From contig CM034101.1 in assembly GCA_019914945.1 (NCBI GenBank), forward strand, positions 14,023,188-14,087,187: DNA of 64,000 bases, written 5' to 3'. The translations under genes and the position numbers were made by a program. This document shows, in pieces, positions 49,230-61,600 of this stretch (positions within the stretch are counted from its first letter, which is position 1; every line of letters begins with the position of its first letter). The stretch comes from Typha latifolia. Lineage: Eukaryota; Streptophyta; Magnoliopsida; Poales; Typhaceae. Below the pieces are notes generated by a model. That model saw only the letters and a list, made by a program, of their open reading frames with translations. It was not told the DNA's origin and searched no databases.

Positions 49230-50874
49230 AGGCATTTACTACTGCCTGTGTCTTCCCAAGGCAAAAATATCAAAATAGTACATTTTAAAAAAAAGACATA
49301 CTAGTCTGCAAAACATAATTTGTAGTTATTTTATATATTATATAAATATATGTGTGTGTGAGAGAGTAAACATTTATTATTTTTGCTTCTATCTGAGGCA
49401 AAAGTGATAAAATAGTATAATTACCAAAAAAGTCAGACCATATTAAAAGCATAATAGATTTCTCTCTTCTCATCACAATAAAAGGGTGGTCACAATTAGT
49501 ATTTTATTCACCACTCATTTAGAGCATAGTCGGAAAGAAAAAAAAAACCTGGTTTGCAAGGAAAACGTAAAACGAGCATGACTTATGAAAATGAAAATAA
49601 AATGTGTTTTTAGTGCAAGTCACCCAATATATATCAATCATGGATTTCCCTTTACACAAAATGTACCACATGTACACGAAACTACTCATCTCCTAGAAAT
49701 TATCTGCAAAACTTACATCTATACTCAAATAAGACCATCTTAATGGATAAATATCCCCTGGTTTGCAATTTAAGAGAGAAAGACAAATATATACTAATTC
49801 TAGAGATTAATCAGCTATTCTAGAGTGCAATTTAGAACCGAGAGATTTTACACAAAAGTGAAAATACTAGAAAATATAGAAAACCTCATAAATTATTCCC
49901 TTGCACCTTCAATTCAAGCTATAAGCCTATAATAACTAATTATCTCTTTGGCAAGGAAGAAGATCAAACAAACAAAGAGAAAGAAAATCCATCCTCTGTA
50001 TATATATGGAGAACATAATAGATGAGCTCTTTCAGTTGGAAATGAATGAAAATAAAAATTATAAGAAGCTCTATTGGTAAATAATTTCATCCAACATCGT
50101 ACATCGCTGTCCTCCTTTTCATTAATTTATCAGTATGATCCTTTGGCTACCACTCCATTTTACATGACAGATATAGCTAGGCTAAAGTTCAACAATGAGG
50201 TTCAGATATTTCATGAGATTTTTCTACGCCATAGTTGAACAACTCCTTTGTAGGATTCTCATGCTGCTCTGCCAGATGTAGGTGAACCTACAGCAAGTAA
50301 AAGTGAATAACGATAATGTTGTCTAAGGATTTAGTCCAACCCATATGACCAAGATGGACTGACTTATAAAACTGGCAGCCATAAGCTAATATTGGCTATC
50401 TTCTAAAAAATGGCAAAGCGTTAAACAATTCATTCCCCAATAGAACTTGTTCATATTAATGGTTCGGGTGCATTCAACATTCTCATGGGTATGGCATCGA
50501 CGTCTTTTATCGATTAAAATGCAAGTGTAGCCCTCGCTAATGGTCAAATAGCCAATATCACACCAAAAGGGTGTGTGATACGCGAGTCCTAAATGTAACG
50601 AATGGAAAATCTAAACAACTTATCATTTCCATTCACTCCAAATTAAGCCGAAACATGATAGCAAAATTAGAGCTCGAGAGCTCAAAAACTACACCATCAA
50701 ACTGAATTCATGCAAAGTAAAATGACATGTAGCTATGCTATGACCACAAGAGAAAAGCTCACCAGGCGAAGTTGTCGCCGACGAATGCTGCAGAGCCGCC
50801 GCGTTTCCATCGGAGGAGTGCTCATACGACAGCAGCGCTGAGTTGGTCGGCTGGACGATGGGGTTTTGAGCCAT
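45841..50874 (-). CDS. DRB1: double-stranded-RNA-binding protein, DRB1/HYL1-like (321 aa, 4 exons)
   Basis: Homologue of HYPONASTIC LEAVES 1, the nuclear partner of DCL1 and SERRATE in miRNA processing. Minus-strand exons 50874-50763, 47735-47476, 46524-46311 and 46220-45841; phases 1, 0, 1; 966 nt in total. After a 38-residue variable N-terminus come dsRBD1 (about 43-111: YVFKSRLQEYAQK, GPSHEPVFKSTV, SLPGFYNRKAAEQSAAEIAL) and dsRBD2 (about 128-195: HETGLCKNLLQEYAQKMNYA, TCTVEIGGIQYIGAAARTKK, ALLAIQ). These match HYL1 more closely than what I know of DRB2/4. The C-terminal tail (196-321) has a lysine/arginine cluster at 231-251 fitting a nuclear localisation signal. The tail is shorter than Arabidopsis HYL1 (419 aa) and lacks its C-terminal repeats. 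Intron 1 is about 3 kb and repeat-rich. Confidence 0.92.
48457..48484. repeat. (AG)n microsatellite in intron 1 of the HYL1-like gene
   Basis: Fourteen AG units. Confidence 0.95.
48836..49450 (-). repeat. degenerate tandem repeat array in intron 1 of the HYL1-like gene (four units of about 100-190 bp)
   Basis: Units start near 48836, 49033, 49190 and 49346. Each carries, in order, a simple repeat ((TA)n, (GA)n or TGTG-GAGAG), then xACATTTATTAxTGCC, a TCTTGAGGCAAAAGTAA-like block, ATAGTACATTxAAAAAAAG, TCAGACTAATTTG-like and CAAAACATAATTCACAG-like words, and often TAGTTATTTTA. Divergence between units is substantial, so the duplication is old. Confidence 0.65.
49190..49225. repeat. (GA)n microsatellite inside the intronic repeat array
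   Basis: About 18 uninterrupted units, positioned at the junction of the second and third units of the tandem array. Confidence 0.95.
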
Positions 50875-51180
50875 CGAGTACTCAAATCTAGGGCTTGGAA
50901 GACCAAGATTGGGGTTAGGAATAGGGTTTAAGGGTTTTTGAGCTAGGGTTTTTGGGGGACTTGGGTCGGGGAGAGCTGAAGGAAGTTTACTCGGGTCGGA
51001 CTTCGCTTCTGGTATGTGGGCTAGGGTTTCGGAGGAGGAGCGACCGCCATTGGAAGAGCTCGAGAGGAATGGAAGCGGGAAAAGGGAAGTGCGAATAGTA
51101 GTACAGCGAGTTACGCGACCTCGGCGATCGGAGGACGCACTCGAGTGTCGACAGCAACAGAGTCCCTAGATATAAATGTA
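50875..51180 (-). promoter_or_regulatory. leader and proximal promoter of the HYL1-like gene
   Basis: The 125 bases upstream of the ATG (minus strand) contain several ACCCTAA/AACCCTTAAACCCT-like words resembling telo-boxes, typical of leaders of RNA-processing and translation genes. G+C rises sharply at about 50770-51130 and falls off beyond 51170, suggesting transcription starts within 51000-51170. No clear TATA box was seen. Confidence 0.4.
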
Positions 51181-54100
51181 CATGCTGAAAAGAAAATAAT
51201 ATACAAGAAGGAAAAAAAAAGTGCCTCTTTTCAATGCTTCTATAAAATAAGTAATAAAAATAGTCATAGTCCGATGATCTACAGGGTAAATTGCTACAAA
51301 AGCTCCCGCAACTCTTGTCATAAGTCTTCAAAAAAAGCAATCACACAATAGGCTCAGGCACACATTAAGTAGTGGTCGATGAGTAGAGTTGGCTTTGATG
51401 AAAGAAAGGGAAGGGAACATAACAAAGCTTCATGCAAGGATAGAGGTGGATGGGGAAGATGGCCTTAGAGGTCGCTAAGCTCCGAAATCGATGGTGATAA
51501 GAGGATGCAACAATCAAGTTGACGCAAACAAGGCACCACCAATGGGTCAACATGGACATCACTTACAGCTAGAAGAAGGTCTAAGCTAAATCACTCTATT
51601 CCTATAAGCTACACGGCCTCGAAGGTTTGTCGGTCGAAGCTCTTTGACCGAGATATTCCACCTCTCAACTAGACGGTGAGGAAGGATTGAGAAAAATACT
51701 AATCAAGCTGGTACAACACAAAATAACAGGATAACAAAGAAATTAGCTTACCAATAACTTCAATTAGAGAACCTGACGAGATTAAAACTAACAATTGTTT
51801 GAGGAGGGTCAGCGGAGTATACTTAACTTCCATTTAGCTACTATACATATCTCCTAAAGCTCAAAGACGAGGTTGTTTCACTTTTTGTTATTTAAAGTTT
51901 GTTATAGATTTTACTTGAAAGACTCGTTAATCATGAAATTCATGGCTAAGTTAGGACCTTCATCAAGTATTAGAATTGTCTTCTATATTTAAGTGAATGC
52001 CCTATTTAATGAACTCTTCGGAGAGTATTCCTGCAACTAGGTGCCTCGATGCCATTGAAACTCTAAGTCTTGGCCTAGATCTTATGTCCCTTCTTAGTCG
52101 CTCTAAGACAACCATCGAGATTCACAATCTAAGTTCTCAAAACAAGACTTTGCAACAATGCTATTACGAAGGTAACCACTTATTACATAGAAACATGGAT
52201 ATCACAAGTCTTGGTTGTACTTTTGTCCACACCATTGCCATTTAATACCACTACTAGTGTTTTCCTCCAATTAACTCAATATAGCTTTGCAAAACTATAC
52301 CATGCACACCACTAAGCCCTCGAAGTCTTCAAGTACTCTTGGTCTTCTAAAATCTTGTTCATGTCCCCACTTCACATTCACAGCTAACTCGTCTTATGCT
52401 TGACCTTGGCTATATATAAATATCGTACTTTCATTACCGTGGTGCTCCATGCCCAAGCTGCATCCTGCACAAGATAGACAATTGAATACCGATCACTTAC
52501 AAGGATGTTCGCCAATGCCTCATTAATATAGCACTTTACCACCTACTTCTCCTGCCTAGCTCTAAGGGATTTGCAAGGGTCTATTCTCAATTGTCATTTT
52601 AAAGCCTACGAATCTCCAAGGACATCTCACGCTAACAGTTCTAACTGAACAACACATGTCTAGCCAAACATGTCCATTCCAGTGGACAAAATCGTCGTAA
52701 GGCTTTCCTCCAGTTTGTAATTAACCACTGCCTCTAGCCTCAACGAAACCCAACAATTCCCCAAGGTTCCATCAAACTAAGAGTCCCAGCCAAGTATCAC
52801 ATACTAAAATAGATTTGTTCGTCTCGATAGACTACTCTGTTATTAGACTATTTCTTATTGTTTGCATGCTCCATCATAGAGAATACCTGATGGCATAAGA
52901 GAAATGTCCCCCAAATTCCCAACTCCATAATGCCTTTGGCCTCATGTTGCAGACATTGCTTCTAGTATGTGTTGCTATGCAAATCTGCCTTACACACACA
53001 AGTGTTAGGCATGACACTCCTCGAGTTTTATTAGGGACTCTTGTCCTAAGAGTCTTAAGTCAGGTGAGTCAAGACCACTTACCTCCAGAAGGAGTACCGT
53101 CTATGCCAAATCAACACATTTATAGTACTGCCATTTGTTAGTCTGCTAAAAAATAGCAATTGCACAATTCATTTCCCACTACCCAAGCGGAGAATCCCCC
53201 CTCCTTCCACCTTGCATATCCAAGAATATAACAAGACATAGTGTACTCCATAACAAATTGCTCATAATTATCAATATGTAAATAAATGTTAGTGTAGTGT
53301 TTTTGCTCGGCAGCCACGTGCTCGTCTATGCAACTACAAGGCACGTGTGACACACATGACATGACAGGCAAGATCATCACACATAATACACTTGTACTCA
53401 AGATAATATATCGTAAAATAAATCATGCTACCATCCAAATAAACACGTTATATATAAATATTAAAAATTATAATAATCATACTAAACCACTACATAATCT
53501 AGCAAGATCTATACATGCAATGACAAACTATCAAGATACATTGGGGTATGCCATGGCTAGCTAGCCGCAGTCAGTTAGTTGCGGCGATGGGGTGCGTGGC
53601 ACCCCACACTTCTCTGCTGCCTGCATGGGCGACCATGTCATGCCCATAATTTTTTATTTTTTATTTTTTTTTGGGTTATGTTGTTACAGCCAGGACATCA
53701 AGCTTAACTAGATTCAGCTAGTTATTTATGTACATATTCAATTTCTATGTCATATTTTATAATACTAAGATTCACGCATTTCAGTATCTTATTTCCAAAT
53801 GTTAAAAATAGCATGTATTTGATATGAATTTTTATTAATTTTGATCTAAGTTTTAAGTGAGGATCACACATTGCTAATGATAGATTAATAGTGAAATTAA
53901 TTTAGCTCAAAGAATACTTATTTGTCATATATTCACTTATTTAAATTTATTAAGAGAAGTTAATAAAAATTAGCTTTAAGGTGGGTATCATGATAATGAA
54001 AAATAAAGAAAAGTAAATTTAGTATCATATTGAATACTTAAAAAATGTTAGTATGATATATAAGTGTCAAATTTCTTATATGTTTTGGGTCCCAAAAAGA

Positions 54101-55180
54101 ATATCTATTTTGTGGGTAAATAATACTATGCAACTTAACTCACACGCGCGTTGCTCGGCCTAACTCGGCTCAGTTTGCGCGCGTGGGTCAACATCGTGCC
54201 TGTTTACTGCTAAAAATAGGTCATCTGTCTGCTGTAAGTTTGTTCAATTTATTTACTTATTTTATATTAAATTTTTTATGACTTTTGGAATCGGATTGTT
54301 ACCGTATATTAATAAATCCTGTATCCAAATGTATGTCGGTATTTCGAAATTTCAGTTCATGCCTAATTACGATGTTTTTGACTCCTCACGCTTCCACTTG
54401 TCTAAATATCAGCTTATATGTTTATGATAGACAGAAGCTTTGCTCAATAATTCTAATCACTAGTGTTTTTTGTCAGCTTTTATCACAGGACCTGAACAGT
54501 CTTGAGTGTCAGACGCAAAAGTATGAGGTTCTATGTCTTATGGATAGGTCATAGAAATATGAATTTCTTCTATGGAAAATTTGGAGCTGTCATCAGATAG
54601 CTTATTGTTGATGCCATTTCATATGGAAGGATCATATCTAAGGTGGGGCACTGGTTTCTCCATATGTTCCTAATCATTCGTTTTCCCTCAGTAACAACCC
54701 TTGTTCTTAGAGTAATCAGAACTCAGTTCAAGGTGTTTTTTTTTTCCTGAGAAAAATTTAAGGTGTTTTAACACGCATTTCTTCCATGACGTTCCAAAAA
54801 TAATTTTGTTAAAATCTACTACCATGTAGAACATCTGTTTGCTGCGACTTGAAGGACTCGTAATGTGCTTGTTTTGTTTAATGTAAAACTTAATCCTTTA
54901 TCTATGATATGATATAATGCAAAGCACCACCTAGATATGCAAAATGGCTACCAGTACTTCCTCTTGGTGCATAGGGAATATTCTCACCTAAAGTTACCAT
55001 CTCGAGTGCGTCATGTTGGAAGAGATCTACAAGGAAAAAGAAAAAAAAGGTGGTATGATTTGAGCTCTTTATATAATCTACATCACACTGCATTATAGAG
55101 GAGGGATTTTACGTGGCACTGTCCGATTGAGAACTTTAGAGTACGCTTTATTTATTTTCCCTCACGTTATATTCGCTCAC
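51180..55180. other. intergenic region between the HYL1-like and NLR genes, probably decayed transposon sequence
   Basis: No supported gene. About 51350-53150 has more even base composition than flanking AT-rich DNA, contains dispersed repeat copy A and lacks long frames, which suggests an old retroelement remnant, though no integrase, reverse transcriptase or LTR pair was identified. Two GC-rich hairpins are noted at 53588-53606 and 54143-54185. Confidence 0.45.
51810..52130 (+). repeat. dispersed repeat, copy A
   Basis: Colinear short blocks shared with 61860-62245 in the same orientation: AGTATACT...ACCATT, CTACTATACATATCTCC (CTACTATACTTATCTCT in copy B), AGCTCAAAGA-like, and the longest, GAAACTCTAAGTCTTGGCCTAGATCTTATGTCCCTTCTT against its counterpart at about 62178-62217. 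It lies in a stretch (about 51350-53150) of mixed composition with no gene-like frame, which may be a decayed transposon. Confidence 0.5.
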
Positions 55181-55261
55181 ACACTTTAATTATAGTCTGA
55201 CATATTATAGCATTGAACCAGGAGACTAAGAAGTGAAGTTCTCGAGCTTTTTTGAGAAAAA

Positions 55262-58200
55262 ATGGGTACGGTCCTCGAAGCTTTTGTTTCGACTTGTGTC
55301 AATAACCTTGCTGCTCTTGTTGAAGAGAGAGTAATCCTGGTACTCGGAGTGAAGGATGAGCTTAAGAGGCTGCAAAGAAAGATGGGGAAGATTAAAGGAG
55401 TGCTCGAGGATGCCGAGAGGAAGAGGATTGAAGATTCGACAATCAACGTTTGGCTGAACGAGCTAAAGGATGTCATGTATGACGCTGACGACATCATCGA
55501 CCTCTGCAAATACGAGACGAGCAACCTATTGGAGGATCAACCATCCTCTTCATCAAACCCACCGGTATGCTGCCTAACTTCTCTGTTCTCCTGCTCTAGT
55601 ACTATTCCAGTGCGCCATGAGATCGGTTCCAGAATTAAAAGCCTTAATGATAGAATGGAGGAGATTTACAAGGACAAAGTTATGTTTACTCTTGAGCATG
55701 TTAGATCGGATGACCAACATGTGGTAAGGGCGACTGCTCGTATGACTTCCCCACTTCTTGACGCTGACGTTGTGGGAACGGAGATCAAAACTGCTGCTGA
55801 TGAGTTGGTGAAGAGGATACTTAGCGTGGAAGGAAAACAACACCAAGTTTTTGCTATTGCTGGAATGGGGGGAATAGGTAAGACCACACTGGCTCAGAGA
55901 GTATACAATGACCCTGCAATTAAAAAGGACTTCTCTGTCATAGCATGGACATGTGTCTCAAAAAGATACTCAGAGATCGAATTGCTAAAAGAGATCATCA
56001 GGAGCTGTAAAGGTGACTACGGACGAGCTAAAACCATCGCAGAACTCCAGCAAGTACTAAGAGATCTTGTCGCTGGGAAGCGATTCTTTCTTGTGCTTGA
56101 TGATATTTGGCAATCAGATGTGTGGAGTAATTCACTTCGAGTTCCGCTTCAAAGCGGAGAAGGATCTTGATAACAACTAGAGACCAAAATGTTGCGAAGG
56201 GAATGGGAGCAATACGCATTCATCAAGTGGAGCAATTGCCAATTGATGCTGGTTGGCAACTGCTATGCAAGAGAGCTTATCTAAATAAGGAAGAAGATGT
56301 GTTGAGCTTGAGAGATGTAGGGATTCAGATTGTAGAGAAATGTGGAGGCCTTCCTCTAGCAATCAAGATTGTTGCTTGCCTCCTGGCTACAAAAGACAAT
56401 AATAAAAGAGAATGGGAGAAAATTCTTAAAAGTCATGCTTGGTCTATGAGTGGACTTCCTGAAGAACTTAGAGGAGCTCTATATTTGAGTTACGAGGACT
56501 TGTCCCCTCAACTAAAACAATGCTTCCTCTACTTCTCTCTCTATCCGGAGGATGCAATAATGATACGTGAAGATCTTATTAGGTTTTGGGTGGCCGAAGG
56601 GTTCATTAAAGAAAAAGGAGATGGCCAAATTATGGAAGACATAGCAGAAGAATATTATAATGAGTTAGTTAGAAGGAGTCTCCTACAATTGGATCTTAAG
56701 TTTACTGATGGAAGCGTATGCAGAATGCATGATCTTTTACAGTCTCTTGCTCAAAATTTATCAAAAGATGAAAGTTTTTATGGAGACCCACAGTTGTTAA
56801 ATCACACCGCTATGTCTAAGATTCGTCGCCTATCTATTATAAAGAAAGGAGAGATTGTTGTTAATTCTCCTATTCTAGAAACAAAATATCCATGTTTGAG
56901 AACTCTGATATCTTTTGGGATTCCTCAAAGAGTTGAGAACCATTTGCTTTTAAGACTTCCATATCTTCGAGTATTGGATCTCACTAGGGCTACTATTGAG
57001 AGCATTTCAGATTCCCTGGGAGATTTAATACATCTACGTTTGCTAGATCTCGATTGTACTAACATATCCGACCTACCGAATTCACTCGGTCGCTTAACAA
57101 ATCTACAGATCTTGAACTTAATGTATTGTACAAATCTGCATGCCCTTCCAAAGGGTCTTACTCAATTGTGCAATCTAAGGCGTCTTGGCATCAAAGATAC
57201 ACCTCTATGTAATGTGCCGAAAGGGATAGGGAGATTGCATTTACTTAATGACTTGGAAGGATTTCTAGTTACCAATGAATGTGTGAGTGGTGAAATACAA
57301 GATGGTTGGGATTTAAAAGAGCTAGAGTCTCTCAACCAACTAAGATGGCTAACAATAGAGAAGTTGGAGAGGACATTAGATTGGGTTCCCGTGCTTGAAA
57401 GAAAGCATCACCTTAGAAAATTAATACTAAGGTGTACACTACAAGTTGAGCAGGCTAGGGTTCAGCAATCTTACTCTGAGGAGGAGATTAACAAGATTGA
57501 GAAAATCTTTGAGAAACTATCTCCTCCCCCGTGCTTAGAAGAGCTTGAAATTGTCGGTTTCTTTGGCTGTCATTATCCCAGTTACATAGCAACTTCTCTT
57601 TTGAGACTAACAATTTTGAAACTTCATGATTGCATCTCTTGTTCGCACCTTCCGCCGCTAGGCCAATTGCCATATTTGAGATATCTTAAAATTACAAGAG
57701 CATTAGCAGTGGTAACCATTGGCCTAGAATTCCTAGGCAATGGGGTAAGGGTGGGCTTAGATGTTGCAACGGCTTTTCCCAAGCTTGAATTCCTCATTTT
57801 CCGACATATGCCTAACTGGGAAGACTGGTCCTTAGGTGAAGAAGTTGAGAAAAATGCATCAATCGGAGAAAAGATTGCACCATCCTCTTCTCCATCATTG
57901 CTGCCTCGTCTACTGTATTTGGAGCTTACAGACTGTCCAAAGCTGAGAGCTCTTCCAGAAGGATTGAAGCACGCGACAGTGTTGCAAGAATTCCTCATAG
58001 AAGGAGCTCATAGCCTGAGGGCAGTGGAGAACATCCCTTCCCTATCTCAGTGGCTTGTGATCGAAGGAAGCAGCAACATAGAAAGGGTCACAAATCTTCC
58101 CCAACTAAGAGAGCTCCAAGTGGTTCGTTCACCTGCTCTGAGTTGTGTCCAGAGTTTAGATGCGCTGCAAATCTTGTATGTAGAAGATGAATCGATGGAG

Positions 58201-58605
58201 TACCTTCCTGAGTGGGTGTCAGGACTGCTCCACCAACGACAACACCTTGACAACAACAATGACCTTGAACTTATGCTGCACTGCAATCTCCGTGTGCTCG
58301 AGAGATGCCAACAGGGACGCCGAGATTGGCCCATCATCCAGCTGTTTTCCAAGGTTCGTGCATCAACCGTTGATGGAAGAGGCTATTTGGAATACACCAA
58401 ATCACCATTAAGCTACAAAAGCAACCTACCAGAGCTGAGAGGCAGAGGTTGGTTCACTCCTCTTCTTTTCCTATTTTCCATTCTCGCTGCCTCGTGTTTT
58501 CCACTTGAAAAACGTCCTTTTTGGCTAAGGACATTGCTAAGATTCCACATATACTTTCCTTCTCAAAATATATATTTTCATGTTCTGAGAGGCTGTCATA
58601 CATAA
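55262..58605 (+). CDS. CC-NBS-LRR (CNL) resistance-protein homologue, split by one frameshift at about 56161
   Basis: Intracellular immune receptor homologue. Frame 1 (55262-56170, 302 aa) holds the Rx-type coiled-coil domain with an EDVID-like segment (MYDADDIIDLC, 72-82), the P-loop GMGGIGKTT (201-209) and kinase-2 FFLVLDDIW (275-283; the final W is typical of non-TIR NLRs). Frame 2 (open from 56161 to 58605, 814 codons) continues with ILITTRD (RNBS-B), CGGLPLAI, CFLYFSLYPED (RNBS-D), CRMHDLL (MHD) and about 350 residues of leucine-rich repeats, then a tail without clear repeats (from about 58200). The frames meet inside the GEGS/RILITTR motif: the first stops (TCT TGA) where the second is already open. 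This looks like a small deletion, so the locus is either a recently broken gene or carries a sequence error. No intron is otherwise needed. No other NLR is seen nearby. Confidence 0.88.
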
Positions 58606-61600
58606 TCGATTTCTTTTTCACTATTCTATTCTATTCTATTCTACGTATTCCATCTAAATTTAAGTATACTTTGGCCTCTTAGAACTGTTTCTGAAGCACT
58701 TACGCAGTAGCTTTTATGATACCATTTTTATTATCTAAAAAACTTATGATACAATATCAATTTCTTGATTTCCTGTTGTTACTTGGAAGAAGAAGTTCAT
58801 CCAGTAACAGTATTATGAAGTTCATACGTTATTTGATTAATAAAATACACTAGTGACGTAGAATTGAAATTTCATTTTAACTTCAATAACGGTTATACCC
58901 TTGCTTTATTGGTTTTAATATTAGAATTAATCCCCTACGATTGTCTGTTCATCAATTCTGGTTTTTCTCTTCATTTTTTTCTTCAATTTTCCTACTAGCA
59001 GCTACTATTGTTGTCTATAAATTAAGATGATCTTCAATTTGGGGAAATAGATTTGATCTAAGCATTCTTTCTGTAGATTATACTCTTTCCATAAGCTGAT
59101 TGGTACATAAGAGACTAATAAAAACTGTGTTCATAATCTACTAGGATCCTCCTATAAATATGCCTGAATTTAGATAATAGTTGTAACAACCAGAATTTCA
59201 AAATAAATAAAGAGATAAAAAATAATTATTTAGATAATGAGGGATTTAAATTCTTAATACTTTACAATTCAGATTAAATCAATTTATTATTTTTATATTA
59301 GGCATATGTTTAAATAAGAAAAGAGGTTAATTTCTATTTTAATAGTACTCTTATTATATATTTTTAATTATAAAAAGGAGAGGGTTGGAGAAGGTTGGGT
59401 CTTTAGCTACATCGCCATCGTACCAGAGAGAGCGAGCTTGGAGAGAAGAATTGAGAATGAAATAGTATAAATGAAAATCGATAAAAGTGAGCTTTGGAAC
59501 CCAAATTTTTAAGAAGTTAAGTATAGAGAAAAAAATTTAGAATGTAACGTTGCGATAAGCTGCCAAGTAACTTTGATAGGATTATTGAAAATATTTCTAA
59601 ATTTGTGTCTGTGGTAAGGAAAAGTCAGTATAATATTACAGAGGTACTTATTATGATTTTATATAGACCGACTATCTAGAAAAGTCTTGGACGCCATTTT
59701 GATTGTGACTACTAGTGCGATATGACTATGGGTTAGAGTACCCATTAAAGAGACAATATAGATTTATCAGTTTTGGCGAGTTTCCATAATAGTACACTTT
59801 TAACAAAGATAAATTTTTATTATATTGATTTATTTAATATGAGATATTATGAATGATTTCTAATTCAATTTAGAATATATTGAATTTTAAAATTCAGTAC
59901 AAGAGATAAGAAAATTATTTATTTTTCAGAACGGCTTATATATATCGTTATGATCCATTTTCTACTGTCATTAGACATATTTTTAATATAGTGAGTTACT
60001 TGCCGAGCATTTAGCCCATAAGAAATTATCATTTTGCAGAAACTTAAGAAGTCGATTAATGAGAACTCTAAATGTTGAGTGCGTTTTCGCTGTGTTAATC
60101 TACATTAGGATCTGATTATTATTTTATTTTTCATACTTTTCTAAATTTTATCCTAGAGAATCGCAGCCATCATGCTCCTAGATCGGAGCGTGAAAATATT
60201 CATATGGAGATGATTTCTTTCTCATCTGTGTTACCAAGTTGTAGTTAATCTATTAAAGGTTAAGAACTGGTGGATTAACTGTAGGCCCACAATGATTAAA
60301 TAATGATCAAAATGCTGTCCTTGTTTCTCCCATTATCTAAGGCTTACATAATTTGATGTATGTCTTACTAAGTTCAAAGTTTTGCGACTTTTGTCCTGCA
60401 ATGTTTTTACATTCAAAATGTGCTATAAGCCTATTACCAGATAAGCTTGGTAAGTGACCAACTATGTTCTAGAATCTTTTGCTAGATCAAACACTAATTC
60501 TTTCCTAAGAGAAAGAAGCAATTTCAGTAATATTGACCTTCTGATAGATGATCAGAAAGAACATTAATTACTTTATTTCAATGTTTATAGCACTTGTTGG
60601 TACTACAATTTAAGTCCGTTTCCAAGGAGAATTTTGAAATGTTTGTTGGAAAGCCATCCAATCGCAATGAATGTTCTAAAATGGAAAACAGAGTCTGCAA
60701 TGATATGCTAAAGATTAAACATCAGAGTTTCAGTTTCTTTGCTTGGTTTCAGATTCTACACTTCTTATTTATGAGTAGACATTAGTGTGAATAAAAGTAA
60801 GTACACCTGACATAAACTTGCGCGACAGTGTGTGTTATGTCTACGTAATTGAATATCTACTTATTGTTTAGATTAACCAATATAATTATAAGTTATGGAT
60901 GACTATAGATAGAGCATGAGTACCACGAACCCAGCAATTTCTCTAATAGTTTATTTCATTTGATTTCACTTGAGAAACACATGTATATAGTCTGATTCTT
61001 ATTGTAATACTTACCTAAATTTTGGATCAGAAGAAAGTGGAACAGAAGAAGGAACTAAAGAAGAAGGAAAGGAAGGAGCAGAGGAAGGAGTAGAATAAGA
61101 AGGGCAAGAATTCATAAAGTAAAATTATTCTCTTGCCAAGAAGGAAGGATCTATATCATATCACAGCAACTCAGTTGCTATTGTTTTTACTAAATAATTG
61201 CCTCACTTTGATTCATCCAAAGGTAATTCCTCTTCTTCTATATCTGCTTTTCAGGTTAAACATACTAAGGGTTAACGCATCCTTATCATCTTTTGTTACT
61301 AGTGGCATGTATCTTGGAACATTGTCTGTTATCTTTGTACTCAACAATTTCTCTGTAACTCCTATAAAACTCCTATAACTACTTCTGCGGTTGTTTGTCA
61401 GCTTAAAACATATTATTGTTTGTTTTATGACATAATCTTATATTCTGTGGTTGTTTGTGGATGTATTGATGTAATTTTACTTGAATTCTGTCGACGAAGA
61501 AATTGAGCCAAATTCTTATACGTTCTAGTTTATGTATCATATGTTTATTGTACAATCTGAGGATAATTAACTTAGACTTCTTGAATCGTCATCAATTTAC

